Source of the DNA: CALESS01 sp041741455
GTDB taxonomy: Bacteria > Chloroflexota > Anaerolineae > Anaerolineales > Anaerolineaceae
DNA length: 64,000 nt
Assembly (NCBI GenBank): GCA_041741455.1
Contig: JBGSJZ010000044.1
Location: forward strand, 39,323 to 103,322
Direction of reading: 5' to 3'
The position numbers were made by a program, and so were the translations under genes. This document shows, in pieces, positions 34,959 through 42,865 of this stretch; positions within the stretch are counted from its first letter, which is position 1; the number at the start of each line of letters is the position of its first letter. Below the pieces are notes generated by a model. That model worked only from the letters and a program-made list of their open reading frames with translations. It had not been told where the DNA came from and searched no databases.

Positions 34959-36206
34959 TTAAAGCTTGAATAAAGCTTCTCTTAATTTTTCCGCTTCTTC
35001 CAGCGTGTTATAGTGGGTGGCACCCACTCGGACCAGGCCGCCGCTGGCTTCCAGCCCCAAGGTGGTGGTGACTTCCAGAGCATAAAAGTTGCCATTCCAG
35101 ACGTAAATGCCCTGCTCGCCCAGTGTACGTGCCACTTCTTCTGGGCTGTGCCCCGCCAGGGTAAAAGAGAAAGTTGGCACACGTTCGCGCACACGCGAGG
35201 GCTCAAGGATGCCGTAGGCTTTCAGCCCGGGCACGCTGCCCAGTGCTGCTATCAGCGCCCGGCTCAAATCAGTTTCGTGGTGTTGTAGGGCGTACATAGC
35301 CTGTTTGTAGAGCAGGCGACGACCGCTGTATTGTTGACGCAATGCCATGAGATGTGGCGCGCCAAAGGTTTCACCGAACCACTCAAAATGTTGTAATGCG
35401 CCGTGCAGACCGCAGATATGCTCAAAGTTGCCGGTGCCGGTCTCAAACTTGCCGGCGGGCAGGCTGGGCGCCGGGCGCACCTTGTAGGCACGCAGGTTCT
35501 CCAGCAGTTCGTAGCGCCCGTAGAGCGCACCCAGGTGTGGGCCGAAAAACTTATAAGATGAGCAGACCAGGAAATCGCAGCCCAGGGCCTGCACGTCAAT
35601 CGGGCCGTGCGGGGCGTATTGCACCGCGTCTATATAGACCAGCGCCCCGGCCTCGTGGGCCAGGCGGGTGATCTCCGCCACCGGGTTAATCGTCCCGACA
35701 GCGTTGGAGGCATAGCCAAACGCCACCAGGCGCGGCTTTTCAGCCAGCGCCTGTTTCAGGCTTTCCATATCCAGGGTACAATCCGCCGGGTTGAAGTCCA
35801 CCCAGCGCACCTGCATGCCGCGGTCCTCGGCCACCTGCAGCCAGGGGGAGATGTTGGCATCATGATCGAGATGGGTCACCACCAGCGTCTCGCCTGGGTT
35901 GAAGGTGCGAGCCAGCGCCCGGCTGATGCTGAAGGTCAGGGTGGTCATATTAGCGCCAAAGACGATCTCTTCCGGTCTTTCAGCGTTGAGAAAATCAGCC
36001 ATGGCAGCGCGGGCTTCGTCCACCCGGGCGTCCGACTGGCGGCTGGTGGCAAACTCGCCGCCGTGGTTGGCGTTGCACTCCACCAGGTAGGCAGAGATGG
36101 CGTCCAGGCTCTGGCGGGCAATCTGCGTGCCGCCGGGATTATCGAAAAAGATGGCCGGGCGGTCGAGCGCCGGAAAATGGGAGCGGATGAGAGCGGTATC
36201 TGCCAT
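34959..36206 (-). CDS. Cysteine desulfurase-like class V aminotransferase
   Basis: About 415 residues. FFDNPGGTQIARQSLDAIS, VFGANMTTLTFSISRAL, VVTHLDHDANISPWL, YIDAVQYAPHGPIDV and the PLP lysine in CSSYKFFGPHLGALYG (about K219) are typical of the VC1184-like branch of class V aminotransferases. The SufS/IscS active-site cysteine loop is not evident, so desulfurase activity is uncertain. The ATG at 36206 has AGGAGA upstream. It follows the small acidic-tail gene by only 10 bases, so both are in one operon. Confidence 0.87.
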   Translation of the reverse strand: MADTALIRSHFPALDRPAIFFDNPGGTQIARQSLDAISAYLVECNANHGGEFATSRQSDARVDEARAAMADFLNAERPEEIVFGANMTTLTFSISRALARTFNPGETLVVTHLDHDANISPWLQVAEDRGMQVRWVDFNPADCTLDMESLKQALAEKPRLVAFGYASNAVGTINPVAEITRLAHEAGALVYIDAVQYAPHGPIDVQALGCDFLVCSSYKFFGPHLGALYGRYELLENLRAYKVRPAPSLPAGKFETGTGNFEHICGLHGALQHFEWFGETFGAPHLMALRQQYSGRRLLYKQAMYALQHHETDLSRALIAALGSVPGLKAYGILEPSRVRERVPTFSFTLAGHSPEEVARTLGEQGIYVWNGNFYALEVTTTLGLEASGGLVRVGATHYNTLEEAEKLREALFKL

Positions 36207-36216
36207 GGAGGGTCTC

Positions 36217-36585
36217 CTAGAACGGAATGTCGTTATCGTTATCCTGGTCATCGCTGTCGGTGGAATCTTCCTCTTCCATTTCCTCCGGGTCGCGGCGCAC
36301 CCACAGCAACAGCATGTGACCGTCCGGCGTTTCCACGTTGCGGGCGGCGAAGATCGGGGCGGTCTCTTCCAACCCCAGCCGGTTGCGATAGTTCAAGTAC
36401 ATGGTGGATTGCTGGCGCCAGGCGCGATGGCAGCGTTCCACCAACGCTGGCCCGTTGAAGGTGCGCAGGTGGGTGACCGCCAGGTCGTACTGGTTGGCGC
36501 TTTCGCTCAGGCCCATCACCCAGCCGGATTCGATTTTCTCAAAGGTCGGCGGCGGGCCTTCAATAATGCTGATTTGGTCGTCCAT
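36217..36585 (-). CDS. Small conserved protein with SSB-like acidic C-terminal tip; function unknown
   Basis: About 122 residues from the ATG at 36585, preceded by GAGAGGTAAG. The body (VMGLSESANQYDLAVTHLRT, NYRNRLGLEETAPIF, GHMLLLWVRRDP) shows no recognised fold. The last ~20 residues are almost wholly acidic and end DNDNDIPF, closely like the DDDIPF tip by which bacterial SSB recruits RecO, RecQ, PriA and others. No OB-fold is obvious in the body. It is cotranscribed with the class V aminotransferase gene. It could be a mimic or partner of SSB-interacting proteins, or the resemblance is chance. Confidence 0.7.
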   Translation of the reverse strand: MDDQISIIEGPPPTFEKIESGWVMGLSESANQYDLAVTHLRTFNGPALVERCHRAWRQQSTMYLNYRNRLGLEETAPIFAARNVETPDGHMLLLWVRRDPEEMEEEDSTDSDDQDNDNDIPF

Positions 36586-36683
36586 TCTTACCTCTCTGCA
36601 GGCAGGATGATACCACAATTTGGCAGGTGCGAAAATTAACAAATTTTTGATGTTTTGCTGATATTTTTCCTACACACGCGGGA

Positions 36684-36689
36684 TATGAT
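36684..36689 (+). promoter_or_regulatory. Possible -10 element of the Hsp20 gene
   Basis: TATGAT lies 49 bases upstream of the Hsp20 ATG in the divergent gap. No convincing -35 was found at the standard distance, and no CIRCE-type inverted repeat is visible. Confidence 0.3.
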
Positions 36690-36738
36690 AAGGACAGTTG
36701 AGAAAAACAAATTCAATCAATATCAATCGGAGGTAACC

Positions 36739-37158
36739 ATGTCACTCTATTCTTACAACCCAAGTTCCCGCTTCATGCGCCGCATGCTGGAGACGATGTT
36801 CAACGATCAGAACTACAACAGCGAGTCCTACGATGTCTTCGTGCCGGTGGATGTGAAAGCCGAAGCCGATGCCTACGTGATCACCGCCATTGTGCCGGGC
36901 ATCCAGGCCGAGGATGTCAAAATCCGCATCGTCAACACCACCGTCAGCATCTCCGGCGAGCTGCCCTCCGGGCGTGATGAGAAGGGCAACTACCTGCTGG
37001 CCGAACGCCCGAGCGGCAAGTTCCAGCGAATGATCACCCTGCCCGACCAGCTCAGCGCAGCCAAGACCGAAGCCAGCCTGGAAAATGGCGTACTGACCCT
37101 GCGGGTGGCCAAGGCCGAAGAAGCCCAGCCCAAGTTGATCAAGGTCACCAGCAAGTAA
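36739..37158 (+). CDS. Hsp20/alpha-crystallin family small heat shock protein
   Basis: A 139-residue protein. FVPVDVKAEADAYVITAIVPG begins the alpha-crystallin domain, with VKIRIVNTTVSISGELP, then ERPSGKFQRMITLPDQL and LENGVLTLRVAKAEEAQPKL closing it; the C-terminal L-I-K motif resembles the IXI tail that docks dimers. It is an ATP-independent holdase in the cytoplasm. The ATG at 36739 follows CGGAGG. It is divergent from the SSB-tail gene and monocistronic, ended by a strong hairpin. Confidence 0.93.
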   Translation: MSLYSYNPSSRFMRRMLETMFNDQNYNSESYDVFVPVDVKAEADAYVITAIVPGIQAEDVKIRIVNTTVSISGELPSGRDEKGNYLLAERPSGKFQRMITLPDQLSAAKTEASLENGVLTLRVAKAEEAQPKLIKVTSK

Positions 37159-37181
37159 TTCAACTGAATAAGGGTAACAAT

Positions 37182-37225
37182 AACAGATGGCGTTGGTCTT
37201 CGCGAAGCAACCAACGCCATCTGTT
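37182..37225 (+). terminator. Terminator hairpin after Hsp20
   Basis: AACAGATGGCGTTGGT (37182-37197) pairs with ACCAACGCCATCTGTT (37210-37225), 16 bp, with an inner CTTCGCGAAG stem. A moderately T-rich tail (GTAATTTTATCTT) follows. It is about 24 bases after the Hsp20 stop. Confidence 0.7.
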
Positions 37226-37363
37226 GTAATTTTATCTTATTGAAATATATCGGAAACTCTACTGAATTCCTCGATAAAACACCTCGCCCCCTTTAATTCC
37301 TCACCTCAAGGCGAAGTTTCGGAAATCAAATCCCGATTTGTGGTTGATGTAACAGCAAAATAA

Positions 37364-38290
37364 TCAAATTCGCAGATTGAAGCGGATGAAACCGACAATC
37401 TCTTCCAAAGCCTGGGTTGCCTCCGGGAAGAATGGTGTCATCAGCGGGTAACAATGCATCATCTTGTCGCCAACTCGCAGGGTGACATCTACCCCAGCCT
37501 GTTTGGCTTTTTCTGCAAAACGAGTGGAATCATCCAGCATGATTTCATAGCTACCTGCAATTATGAACAAGGGCGGCAGGCCGCGCAAATCCCCATACAG
37601 TGGTGAAATATATGGATCTTCCAGGTCGTGATCGCCAACATAATGTTTGCTGCAAACCCTGGACATGCCTGGCGGCGAGATGCACAGCTTTTCATTTTTC
37701 CGGTGGGATTCTCCGGTTAATTTCAGGTCGGTCCAGGGGGAAATCGCAACGGCCGCAACGGGAAGGTGAATGTTCTGGTCACGCAACGCCAGCAGGCTGG
37801 CCAGGACCAATCCGCCGCCAGCGGATGCACCCATCAGGACGATGTTCTGTGGATCATTCCCCTGCGCCAGCAGCCATTGATATGCCTGCAAGGCATCCTC
37901 CAGCGCTGCGGGGTACGGATCTTCTGGCGCGTTGCGGTGTTCAAATATCAGAATGGGAATTCCGCTTACTTTGGCTATTTTGGCCACGATCTGGCGAGAA
38001 TCATTGCAGGATCCGCTGATATATCCGCCGCCAATGGCATATAAGATCACTTTGTCATGGTTAGCCCCATGGGGGGTCAACCATTCGGCCTTCATTCCAC
38101 CCAATTGAAAGGTGGAAACCTCAACACCCTCCGGTAGTTGGTTTGCGATCCGAGCATTGCTCTTTTCAGCCTGCCGCCGGAACGCCGGGATAGAGGTGTT
38201 CATATCCCAGATTTCCGGTTTTAAACGACCCTGGAACAAGTGCCGGTTGCATACTAAAAAATTGATGATTTGGCTTTTCAGGCTGGCCAT
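37364..38290 (-). CDS. Alpha/beta hydrolase, hormone-sensitive-lipase-like esterase family
   Basis: A 308-residue enzyme. The nucleophile elbow is GASAGG, and PLFIIAGSYEIMLDDS carries the acid with a later His (DKMMHCYPLM) completing the triad. The oxyanion-hole motif that is usually HGGG(F/Y) reads ILYAIGGGYISGS: the first His is Ile. It hydrolyses short-chain esters in related enzymes; substrate here is unknown. AAAGAGAG upstream of the ATG at 38290 supports the start. It is monocistronic. Confidence 0.85.
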   Translation of the reverse strand: MASLKSQIINFLVCNRHLFQGRLKPEIWDMNTSIPAFRRQAEKSNARIANQLPEGVEVSTFQLGGMKAEWLTPHGANHDKVILYAIGGGYISGSCNDSRQIVAKIAKVSGIPILIFEHRNAPEDPYPAALEDALQAYQWLLAQGNDPQNIVLMGASAGGGLVLASLLALRDQNIHLPVAAVAISPWTDLKLTGESHRKNEKLCISPPGMSRVCSKHYVGDHDLEDPYISPLYGDLRGLPPLFIIAGSYEIMLDDSTRFAEKAKQAGVDVTLRVGDKMMHCYPLMTPFFPEATQALEEIVGFIRFNLRI

Positions 38291-38464
38291 ATATACTCTC
38301 TTTGGAGTCGATTATAAAATTTGACTTGAATCACTATTCATTCATTTTACTTCGATAAGAAAAAATTTGTTACCCATGTGGTCAGTCTGTACATTTTTCA
38401 GGAAAGGGGGTGGGGGGATGATCTTAACAATATTTGTTGATCGAAGTCACAGAGTTGCTCTTTT

Positions 38465-39403
38465 TTACTCTGTGTTTTCAGTGTCCCCTGTGTCTCTATG
38501 GTTGAAGTCTTGCGCAGCAATCCGTTCCTCCGCCCGCTGCAGGTAGGCCGGATCGATCTCATAGCCCACATACTTGCGGTCGGATTTCAGGGCTGCAATA
38601 GCGGTGGAGCCGCTGCCCATGAATGGATCCAACACGATATCCCCCGTGAAGGTGTACAGTTGGATCAGACGGTAGGGTAGTTCGACCGGGAAAGGCGCGG
38701 GATGCCCGACCTTGCGGGCGGATTCCGGGCTCATCGTCCAGACCGATCGGGTCCACTCCATAAATTGTTCGCGGGTGATGGTGTTCTGCTGGCCTTCCCC
38801 CTTCTGGCGTTTAAAGACTCCCTTGCTGAAAACCTGGATGTACTCGTGCGTATCCCGTAGCACCGGGTTGGAGGCGGATCGCCAGCTGCCCCAGGCCATT
38901 GAAACCCCGGCCTTTGAGCCCTTGTCCCAGATGATCTCGCCACGCATCAGGAAGCCAATCTCCAGCATGATCTGCGAGATATAATCTGAAAGCGGCAGGT
39001 AGGGGCGGCGCCCCAGGTTGGCTACGTTGACACAGGCCCGCCCGCCCTGCACCAGGACGCGGTAACTCTCGCTGAAGACATTTTTTAGTAACCCCAAATA
39101 CTCATCCAGCGAGAGGTCTTCGTCATAGGCTTTGGTGACGTTGTAGGGCGGTGAAGTGATCATCAGATGCAGTGAGCCATCCGGGATCCCGCTCATCTGC
39201 TCGGCGCTGCCGGCAATGATCGTGTTCAGTAATTCAGGTGGAAAAGCCTGGTCTGGCGCTGGCGGCGCATCGCCGTCGTGTTTTTCGTGAAATTCAGAAT
39301 ACAAGCGGGAATTGTAGTACTGCGAGGAATCGTGGCTGATCCGGCGGGTGGTGCCAAAGGAACTAGTCTTGGTGGTTTTCCTTTTTCCGCGTTTATCAGC
39401 CAT
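38465..39403 (-). CDS. Solitary DNA methyltransferase (beta class, N4-cytosine/N6-adenine)
   Basis: About 312 residues. The catalytic motif LMITSPPYN (about 82-88) comes before the AdoMet-binding DPFMGSGST (about 259-267), followed by KYVGYEIDPAYLQRAEERI, which is the beta-class order. TSPPY is common in N4-cytosine enzymes. No restriction endonuclease is adjacent, so it is probably an orphan regulatory or protective methylase. The ATG at 39403 has AGGGAAG upstream. The last ten codons run into a CACAGAG-type repeat sequence, so the C-terminus may have been altered by it. It is 11 bases after the transporter gene. Confidence 0.9.
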   Translation of the reverse strand: MADKRGKRKTTKTSSFGTTRRISHDSSQYYNSRLYSEFHEKHDGDAPPAPDQAFPPELLNTIIAGSAEQMSGIPDGSLHLMITSPPYNVTKAYDEDLSLDEYLGLLKNVFSESYRVLVQGGRACVNVANLGRRPYLPLSDYISQIMLEIGFLMRGEIIWDKGSKAGVSMAWGSWRSASNPVLRDTHEYIQVFSKGVFKRQKGEGQQNTITREQFMEWTRSVWTMSPESARKVGHPAPFPVELPYRLIQLYTFTGDIVLDPFMGSGSTAIAALKSDRKYVGYEIDPAYLQRAEERIAAQDFNHRDTGDTENTE

Positions 39404-39414
39404 GTTGATCTTCC

Positions 39415-40410
39415 CTAAAACGCAATCAGCCAGGCACCTAGTGCGTAAAGGATGACCCCGGCCGTCAGCCACAGGTAGGCCCACCTGGGCGCGCCGCGGA
39501 ACTCACCATAGACCAGGCCCCACATTTGTGTCCACAGGCCGGAGGTGAAACCCAGCGGCCAGGAGATGACCGACGAAAGGCGGGCAGTGGCAAAGGTGTG
39601 AATGATGTTGCCGCCATAATGGGCCAGGGCGGCCAGTAAGCCGTAGAGCAGGTAGCGCGGGCGGGCATGGAATAAGCGGCTCCACTGGCGGCGTTGGATC
39701 AAAACGCCGCCGCTGGAAAGCAAGGCCCCGATGAAAGCCCCGCTGGCCAGCAGCGCCATGAAGGGCAGCACGGCCAACCCCTGTGGATGGCTGACCGAGC
39801 GCAGACCAAACGAAATGGCCAACGAATACGCCGGGATGAGGGCGGCAGAGGCCACCAGCACGGCTACGGCTTTCCACATATTCGCACCTTTAAAGGGGGA
39901 TGTCTCTCCGGCAGGCGAGGCCGCCCGCAGCCGTCCAGCCACCATCGTGGCAGCCACGGCCGCCAGCAGGAGAATTACACCCAGGCTCAACCTGGGGATG
40001 GACAATCCTTCCGGAACGCCGCCCACCAGGGCGGCGATCAGCGTGCCGGCCAGCACGTTAGCGGAGGCGTAGATTGGCTGGGTCAGGGTCAGGCCGATCA
40101 TCTGCATGGCCGTCAGCGTCAGGCGGATGCCCACCACATACAATGCCCCGCAGCCCAGCACCACCCAGAATCGCAGCGGTTCGGCAGATGCCATCTGGCT
40201 GATATTGTTCAGCAACCCCGGTCCGTCGATGGCAAAAGCAATGCCCCAGACCAGCACCAGTGAAAAGCTGAATAGCGTCATGTAGAAGGCGTCCACGGGG
40301 TAATCATCCAGGTGTTTCAGGATGATGAACCAGGTGCCCCAGACGAAGGCAGCGAACAGGCTGAAGAAAATGGCCAATGATGTGGAAAGTTGCGGGTCGA
40401 AGTTGGTCAT
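39415..40410 (-). CDS. DMT-superfamily transporter (RhaT/GRP-like, ten helices)
   Basis: A 331-residue membrane protein with about ten helices in two repeats. The N-terminal FAAFVWGTWFIILKHLDDYP and the C-terminal VISWPLGFTSGLWTQMWGLVY followed by YLWLTAGVILYALGAW resemble glucose/ribose and rhamnose permeases of the drug/metabolite superfamily. The substrate could be a sugar, but there is no catabolic gene nearby. It is the first gene of a pair with the DNA methyltransferase. The 60 bases around its start recur at 41330-41392. Confidence 0.8.
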   Translation of the reverse strand: MTNFDPQLSTSLAIFFSLFAAFVWGTWFIILKHLDDYPVDAFYMTLFSFSLVLVWGIAFAIDGPGLLNNISQMASAEPLRFWVVLGCGALYVVGIRLTLTAMQMIGLTLTQPIYASANVLAGTLIAALVGGVPEGLSIPRLSLGVILLLAAVAATMVAGRLRAASPAGETSPFKGANMWKAVAVLVASAALIPAYSLAISFGLRSVSHPQGLAVLPFMALLASGAFIGALLSSGGVLIQRRQWSRLFHARPRYLLYGLLAALAHYGGNIIHTFATARLSSVISWPLGFTSGLWTQMWGLVYGEFRGAPRWAYLWLTAGVILYALGAWLIAF

Positions 40411-40443
40411 GAGATTGATTGTAAACGAGATTCAGAAATTAAC
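40382..40443. repeat. Direct repeat copy A (start of DMT transporter gene)
   Basis: About 62 bases spanning the first ten codons of the DMT transporter and its upstream region recur at 41330-41392 in the same orientation with about nine mismatches. The pair brackets the lipoprotein gene. Confidence 0.7.
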
Positions 40444-40583
40444 CACACACTGTCCCCGCCAGGGGAGATGGCACGGATATCACAGATAATAGGAACGGCA
40501 AAGAATGATTCGCGATCGCCCTTACCAAGCCTCGATTTGCGTGCCCCTGTATGACAGGTGTGAACGGCTGCGGCCTGACCAGT

Positions 40584-41300
40584 TTATGGGTATGAATGAT
40601 TAGTTGGCGTTGGAGAAGGTGAAGAAGGTGAAGAAGGCAGCGGATAGGGTGGAGCGGGAGAGAGTGTGGGTGTCAGGTCAAAGTCAGAGGGAGGGATGGG
40701 TGTCTCCCTCCACGAGTTTGTTGGGTTGGTGATGAATGTCGGCACAAGCGTTCCAGGACCGAAAACTTCTGATGTCACATTGGGCGTATATTGTGGGATA
40801 GGAGTGCCTACCCGGAAAATCTGTCCCCCTTCTTTTGTTAATACAACCGCAAAATTGTCACGTGCTCGAACCCGCCTGCCAGGATTAACCACTTCCACAT
40901 AAACACTAGAATACATCTGTTGTCTTGTAGGAAAATGCAGCACTCGTTTAAAGGTGAGCGTTTGGCCAGCCTTCATTTCAAAATTCCAGTAAGCAACTCC
41001 ATTGCCAATGGTTGAATTTCTTAAGTTGTCCTCCCAGGTATCGACACTGTCCATTGTAATTTCGGCGTTATAGGATATAGATAGACTAAGGTCGGAAAAA
41101 TCCTTCGAACTGGTTACGGTGATATCAAGTTTGACCAGCTCGCCGACCGCAAAAGTCGGGGCAATGTCCAGGTTTACACAAACTTCACCCTCGTAACTGC
41201 AATGCTTCCTGTCCTCCGAAGTTCCACCTTGAGAGCAGGCAGATAATAAACTAAGAGAAAGGATCACCAAAATATGAAGGCAAATTCCAGGATGTTTCAT
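40584..41300 (-). CDS. Hypothetical lipoprotein with Pro/Ser/Thr-rich C-terminal tail
   Basis: About 238 residues from the ATG at 41300 (AAGGA upstream). A signal peptide ends in the lipobox LLSAC; a beta-rich domain follows (FAVGELVKLDITVTSSKDFS, TFKRVLHFPTRQQMYSSVYV), and the last ~55 residues are low-complexity Pro/Ser/Thr (LTPTLSPAPPYPLPSSPSSP). The tail could span a cell wall or be O-glycosylated. The gene lies between two direct-repeat copies and may have arrived by insertion. I do not recognise the family. Confidence 0.72.
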   Translation of the reverse strand: MKHPGICLHILVILSLSLLSACSQGGTSEDRKHCSYEGEVCVNLDIAPTFAVGELVKLDITVTSSKDFSDLSLSISYNAEITMDSVDTWEDNLRNSTIGNGVAYWNFEMKAGQTLTFKRVLHFPTRQQMYSSVYVEVVNPGRRVRARDNFAVVLTKEGGQIFRVGTPIPQYTPNVTSEVFGPGTLVPTFITNPTNSWRETPIPPSDFDLTPTLSPAPPYPLPSSPSSPSPTPTNHSYP

Positions 41301-41329
41301 ATCATCATCCTTCGATATTTCATTGAGTC

Positions 41330-41392
41330 GTGGAAAGTTGCGGATCAAAGTTGGTCATGTAATTGATTGTAAACGAATTTAAAAACTTAACC
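41330..41392. repeat. Direct repeat copy B (vestige of the DMT transporter start)
   Basis: It matches 40382-40443 at about 86% identity, including the antisense of the transporter's first codons (TTCGAAGTTGGTCAT region), but has no continuing gene. It is therefore a duplicate fragment left upstream of the lipoprotein gene. Confidence 0.7.
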
Positions 41393-41475
41393 TCAGAAAC
41401 CACCGATGACATAGATGGATAAAGAACAAACTAAATGAATCTGTGAAATCTGCCTCATCTGTGGTTTCTACCTTG
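41393..41475. repeat. Imperfect inverted repeat of the CAGATG/ATCTGTGG type
   Basis: AGAAACCACCGATGAC near 41395 pairs imperfectly with CTCATCTGTGGTTTCT near 41456. The motif family (CACAGATG, CACGGAG, AACACGGAT) recurs at other intergenic places in this window. It could act as a terminator-like structure between the divergent lipoprotein and purD genes, or be a mobile small repeat. Confidence 0.4.
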
Positions 41476-41530
41476 GATTTGAAAGTGGTATGATTAATCA
41501 ACGTTAGAACGAATCTTCGGAGGAACCCTC

Positions 41531-42865
41531 ATGCGCATCGCATTGATCGGCAGTGGCGGGCGGGAACACGCCATCGCCAGGAACCTGGCCCAACACCCCC
41601 AGCGGGATCAATTGTTTGTCTTCGGCAGCCAGCCCAACCCGGGCATCCTGCCCCTGGCAACGGAATACGAAATCGGCAAGATGAGCGACGCCACCGGCAT
41701 CGCCCGTTTTTGCGCCGCCCACAAGGTGGACCTGGTGGTAGTCGGACCGGAAGCTCCGTTGATGGCCGGGGCGGTGGACCTGCTGCGGGCGGCGGGCATT
41801 CCGGCCTTTGGCCCGACCGCCTCCCAGGCCCGCCTGGAGAGCGACAAAACATTCATGCGCGACCTGCTGCGGCGCATGCTGGGCTGGGGCTCTCCCGAAT
41901 GGCGGGTGGTAACCAGCCGGGCAGAGGCTGCCGAGTTCCTGCAATTCATCGGCCCGGTGGCGGTCAAACCCATCGGACTGACCGCCGGCAAGGGCGTGCG
42001 TGTGATGGGCGTGCACCTGCAGGATGAGGCCGAGGCACTGGATTACAGCGAGGAGTGGATCCGCAAGGATGGTAAGGTATTGCTGGAGGAGCGATTGGTC
42101 GGTGAGGAATTCTCCCGGATCGTTCTCGTATCGAACGGAAAACTACTGCCAATGCCGGTGGCGCAGGACTTCAAGTACGCCAAAGATGGCGACCTGGGCC
42201 CGATGACCGGCGGTATGGGCGCATACACCTGTGCAGACGGCCTGATGCCCTTCCTGACTAAAGATGAACTATTGGAAGGCGACCGCCTGCTGCAGGAAGT
42301 GGTGAATGCCCTGGATGAAGAAACCGGCGAGCATTACCGCGGCGCCCTCTACGGTCAGTTCATGGTTACACCCAACGGCATCCGGGTAATCGAGTTCAAC
42401 GCCCGCTTCGGCGACCCCGAGGGGATCAACCTGAATGCGCTAATCCACCCGACCGTGGATGCGCCGGTGCTATACGCCATGGTGGCCGAAGGCCGCCTGC
42501 CGGCAGACATCGGCGTCTTCCAGCGCAAGGCCTCGGTGGTCAAGTACTTGGTGCCGCATGCCTACCCTGAATCCGACCCCAACCCGCCGGTCTTTGACCT
42601 GGACCTGGCGGCGATTGAAGCAGCCGGGATGAGCGTGATCTATTCCTCCGTGCAGGCTGAGGGTGGGCGGCTGCGCTCCATGGGATCGCGCACCCTGGCG
42701 CTGGTGGCGCTGGGCGAGGAGCCCGGGGTGCTTTCAGAAAAGATGGAAGAATTATTCGGGCACATCCAGCCGCCGGAACTGACCCACCGCACCGACGTGG
42801 GCAGCGCGGGCGTGATCGCCCAAAAAGTGCAACGCATGCAAGAATTACGCTCCCGAAAGGGGTAA
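41531..42865 (+). CDS. purD: Phosphoribosylamine-glycine ligase
   Basis: A 444-residue ATP-grasp enzyme of purine synthesis joining phosphoribosylamine and glycine. The N-terminus MRIALIGSGGREHAIA, then FGPTASQARLESDKTFM, AVKPIGLTAGKGVRVMG, LLEERLVGEEFSR, GPMTGGMGAYTCADGLMPFL and IEFNARFGDPEG are diagnostic. The KPIGLTAGKGV and EERLVGEEF wording is closer to the archaeal-type PurD than to the E. coli type. CGGAGG precedes the ATG. Other pur genes are absent from the window, and it is followed by an M42 peptidase in a TAATG overlap. Confidence 0.93.
   Translation: MRIALIGSGGREHAIARNLAQHPQRDQLFVFGSQPNPGILPLATEYEIGKMSDATGIARFCAAHKVDLVVVGPEAPLMAGAVDLLRAAGIPAFGPTASQARLESDKTFMRDLLRRMLGWGSPEWRVVTSRAEAAEFLQFIGPVAVKPIGLTAGKGVRVMGVHLQDEAEALDYSEEWIRKDGKVLLEERLVGEEFSRIVLVSNGKLLPMPVAQDFKYAKDGDLGPMTGGMGAYTCADGLMPFLTKDELLEGDRLLQEVVNALDEETGEHYRGALYGQFMVTPNGIRVIEFNARFGDPEGINLNALIHPTVDAPVLYAMVAEGRLPADIGVFQRKASVVKYLVPHAYPESDPNPPVFDLDLAAIEAAGMSVIYSSVQAEGGRLRSMGSRTLALVALGEEPGVLSEKMEELFGHIQPPELTHRTDVGSAGVIAQKVQRMQELRSRKG

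Noticed and set aside
40600..40680. GA-rich repeat-like stretch as a possible CRISPR or tandem repeat
   Set aside because: It encodes the Pro/Ser/Thr tail of the lipoprotein on the minus strand; no regular spacers.
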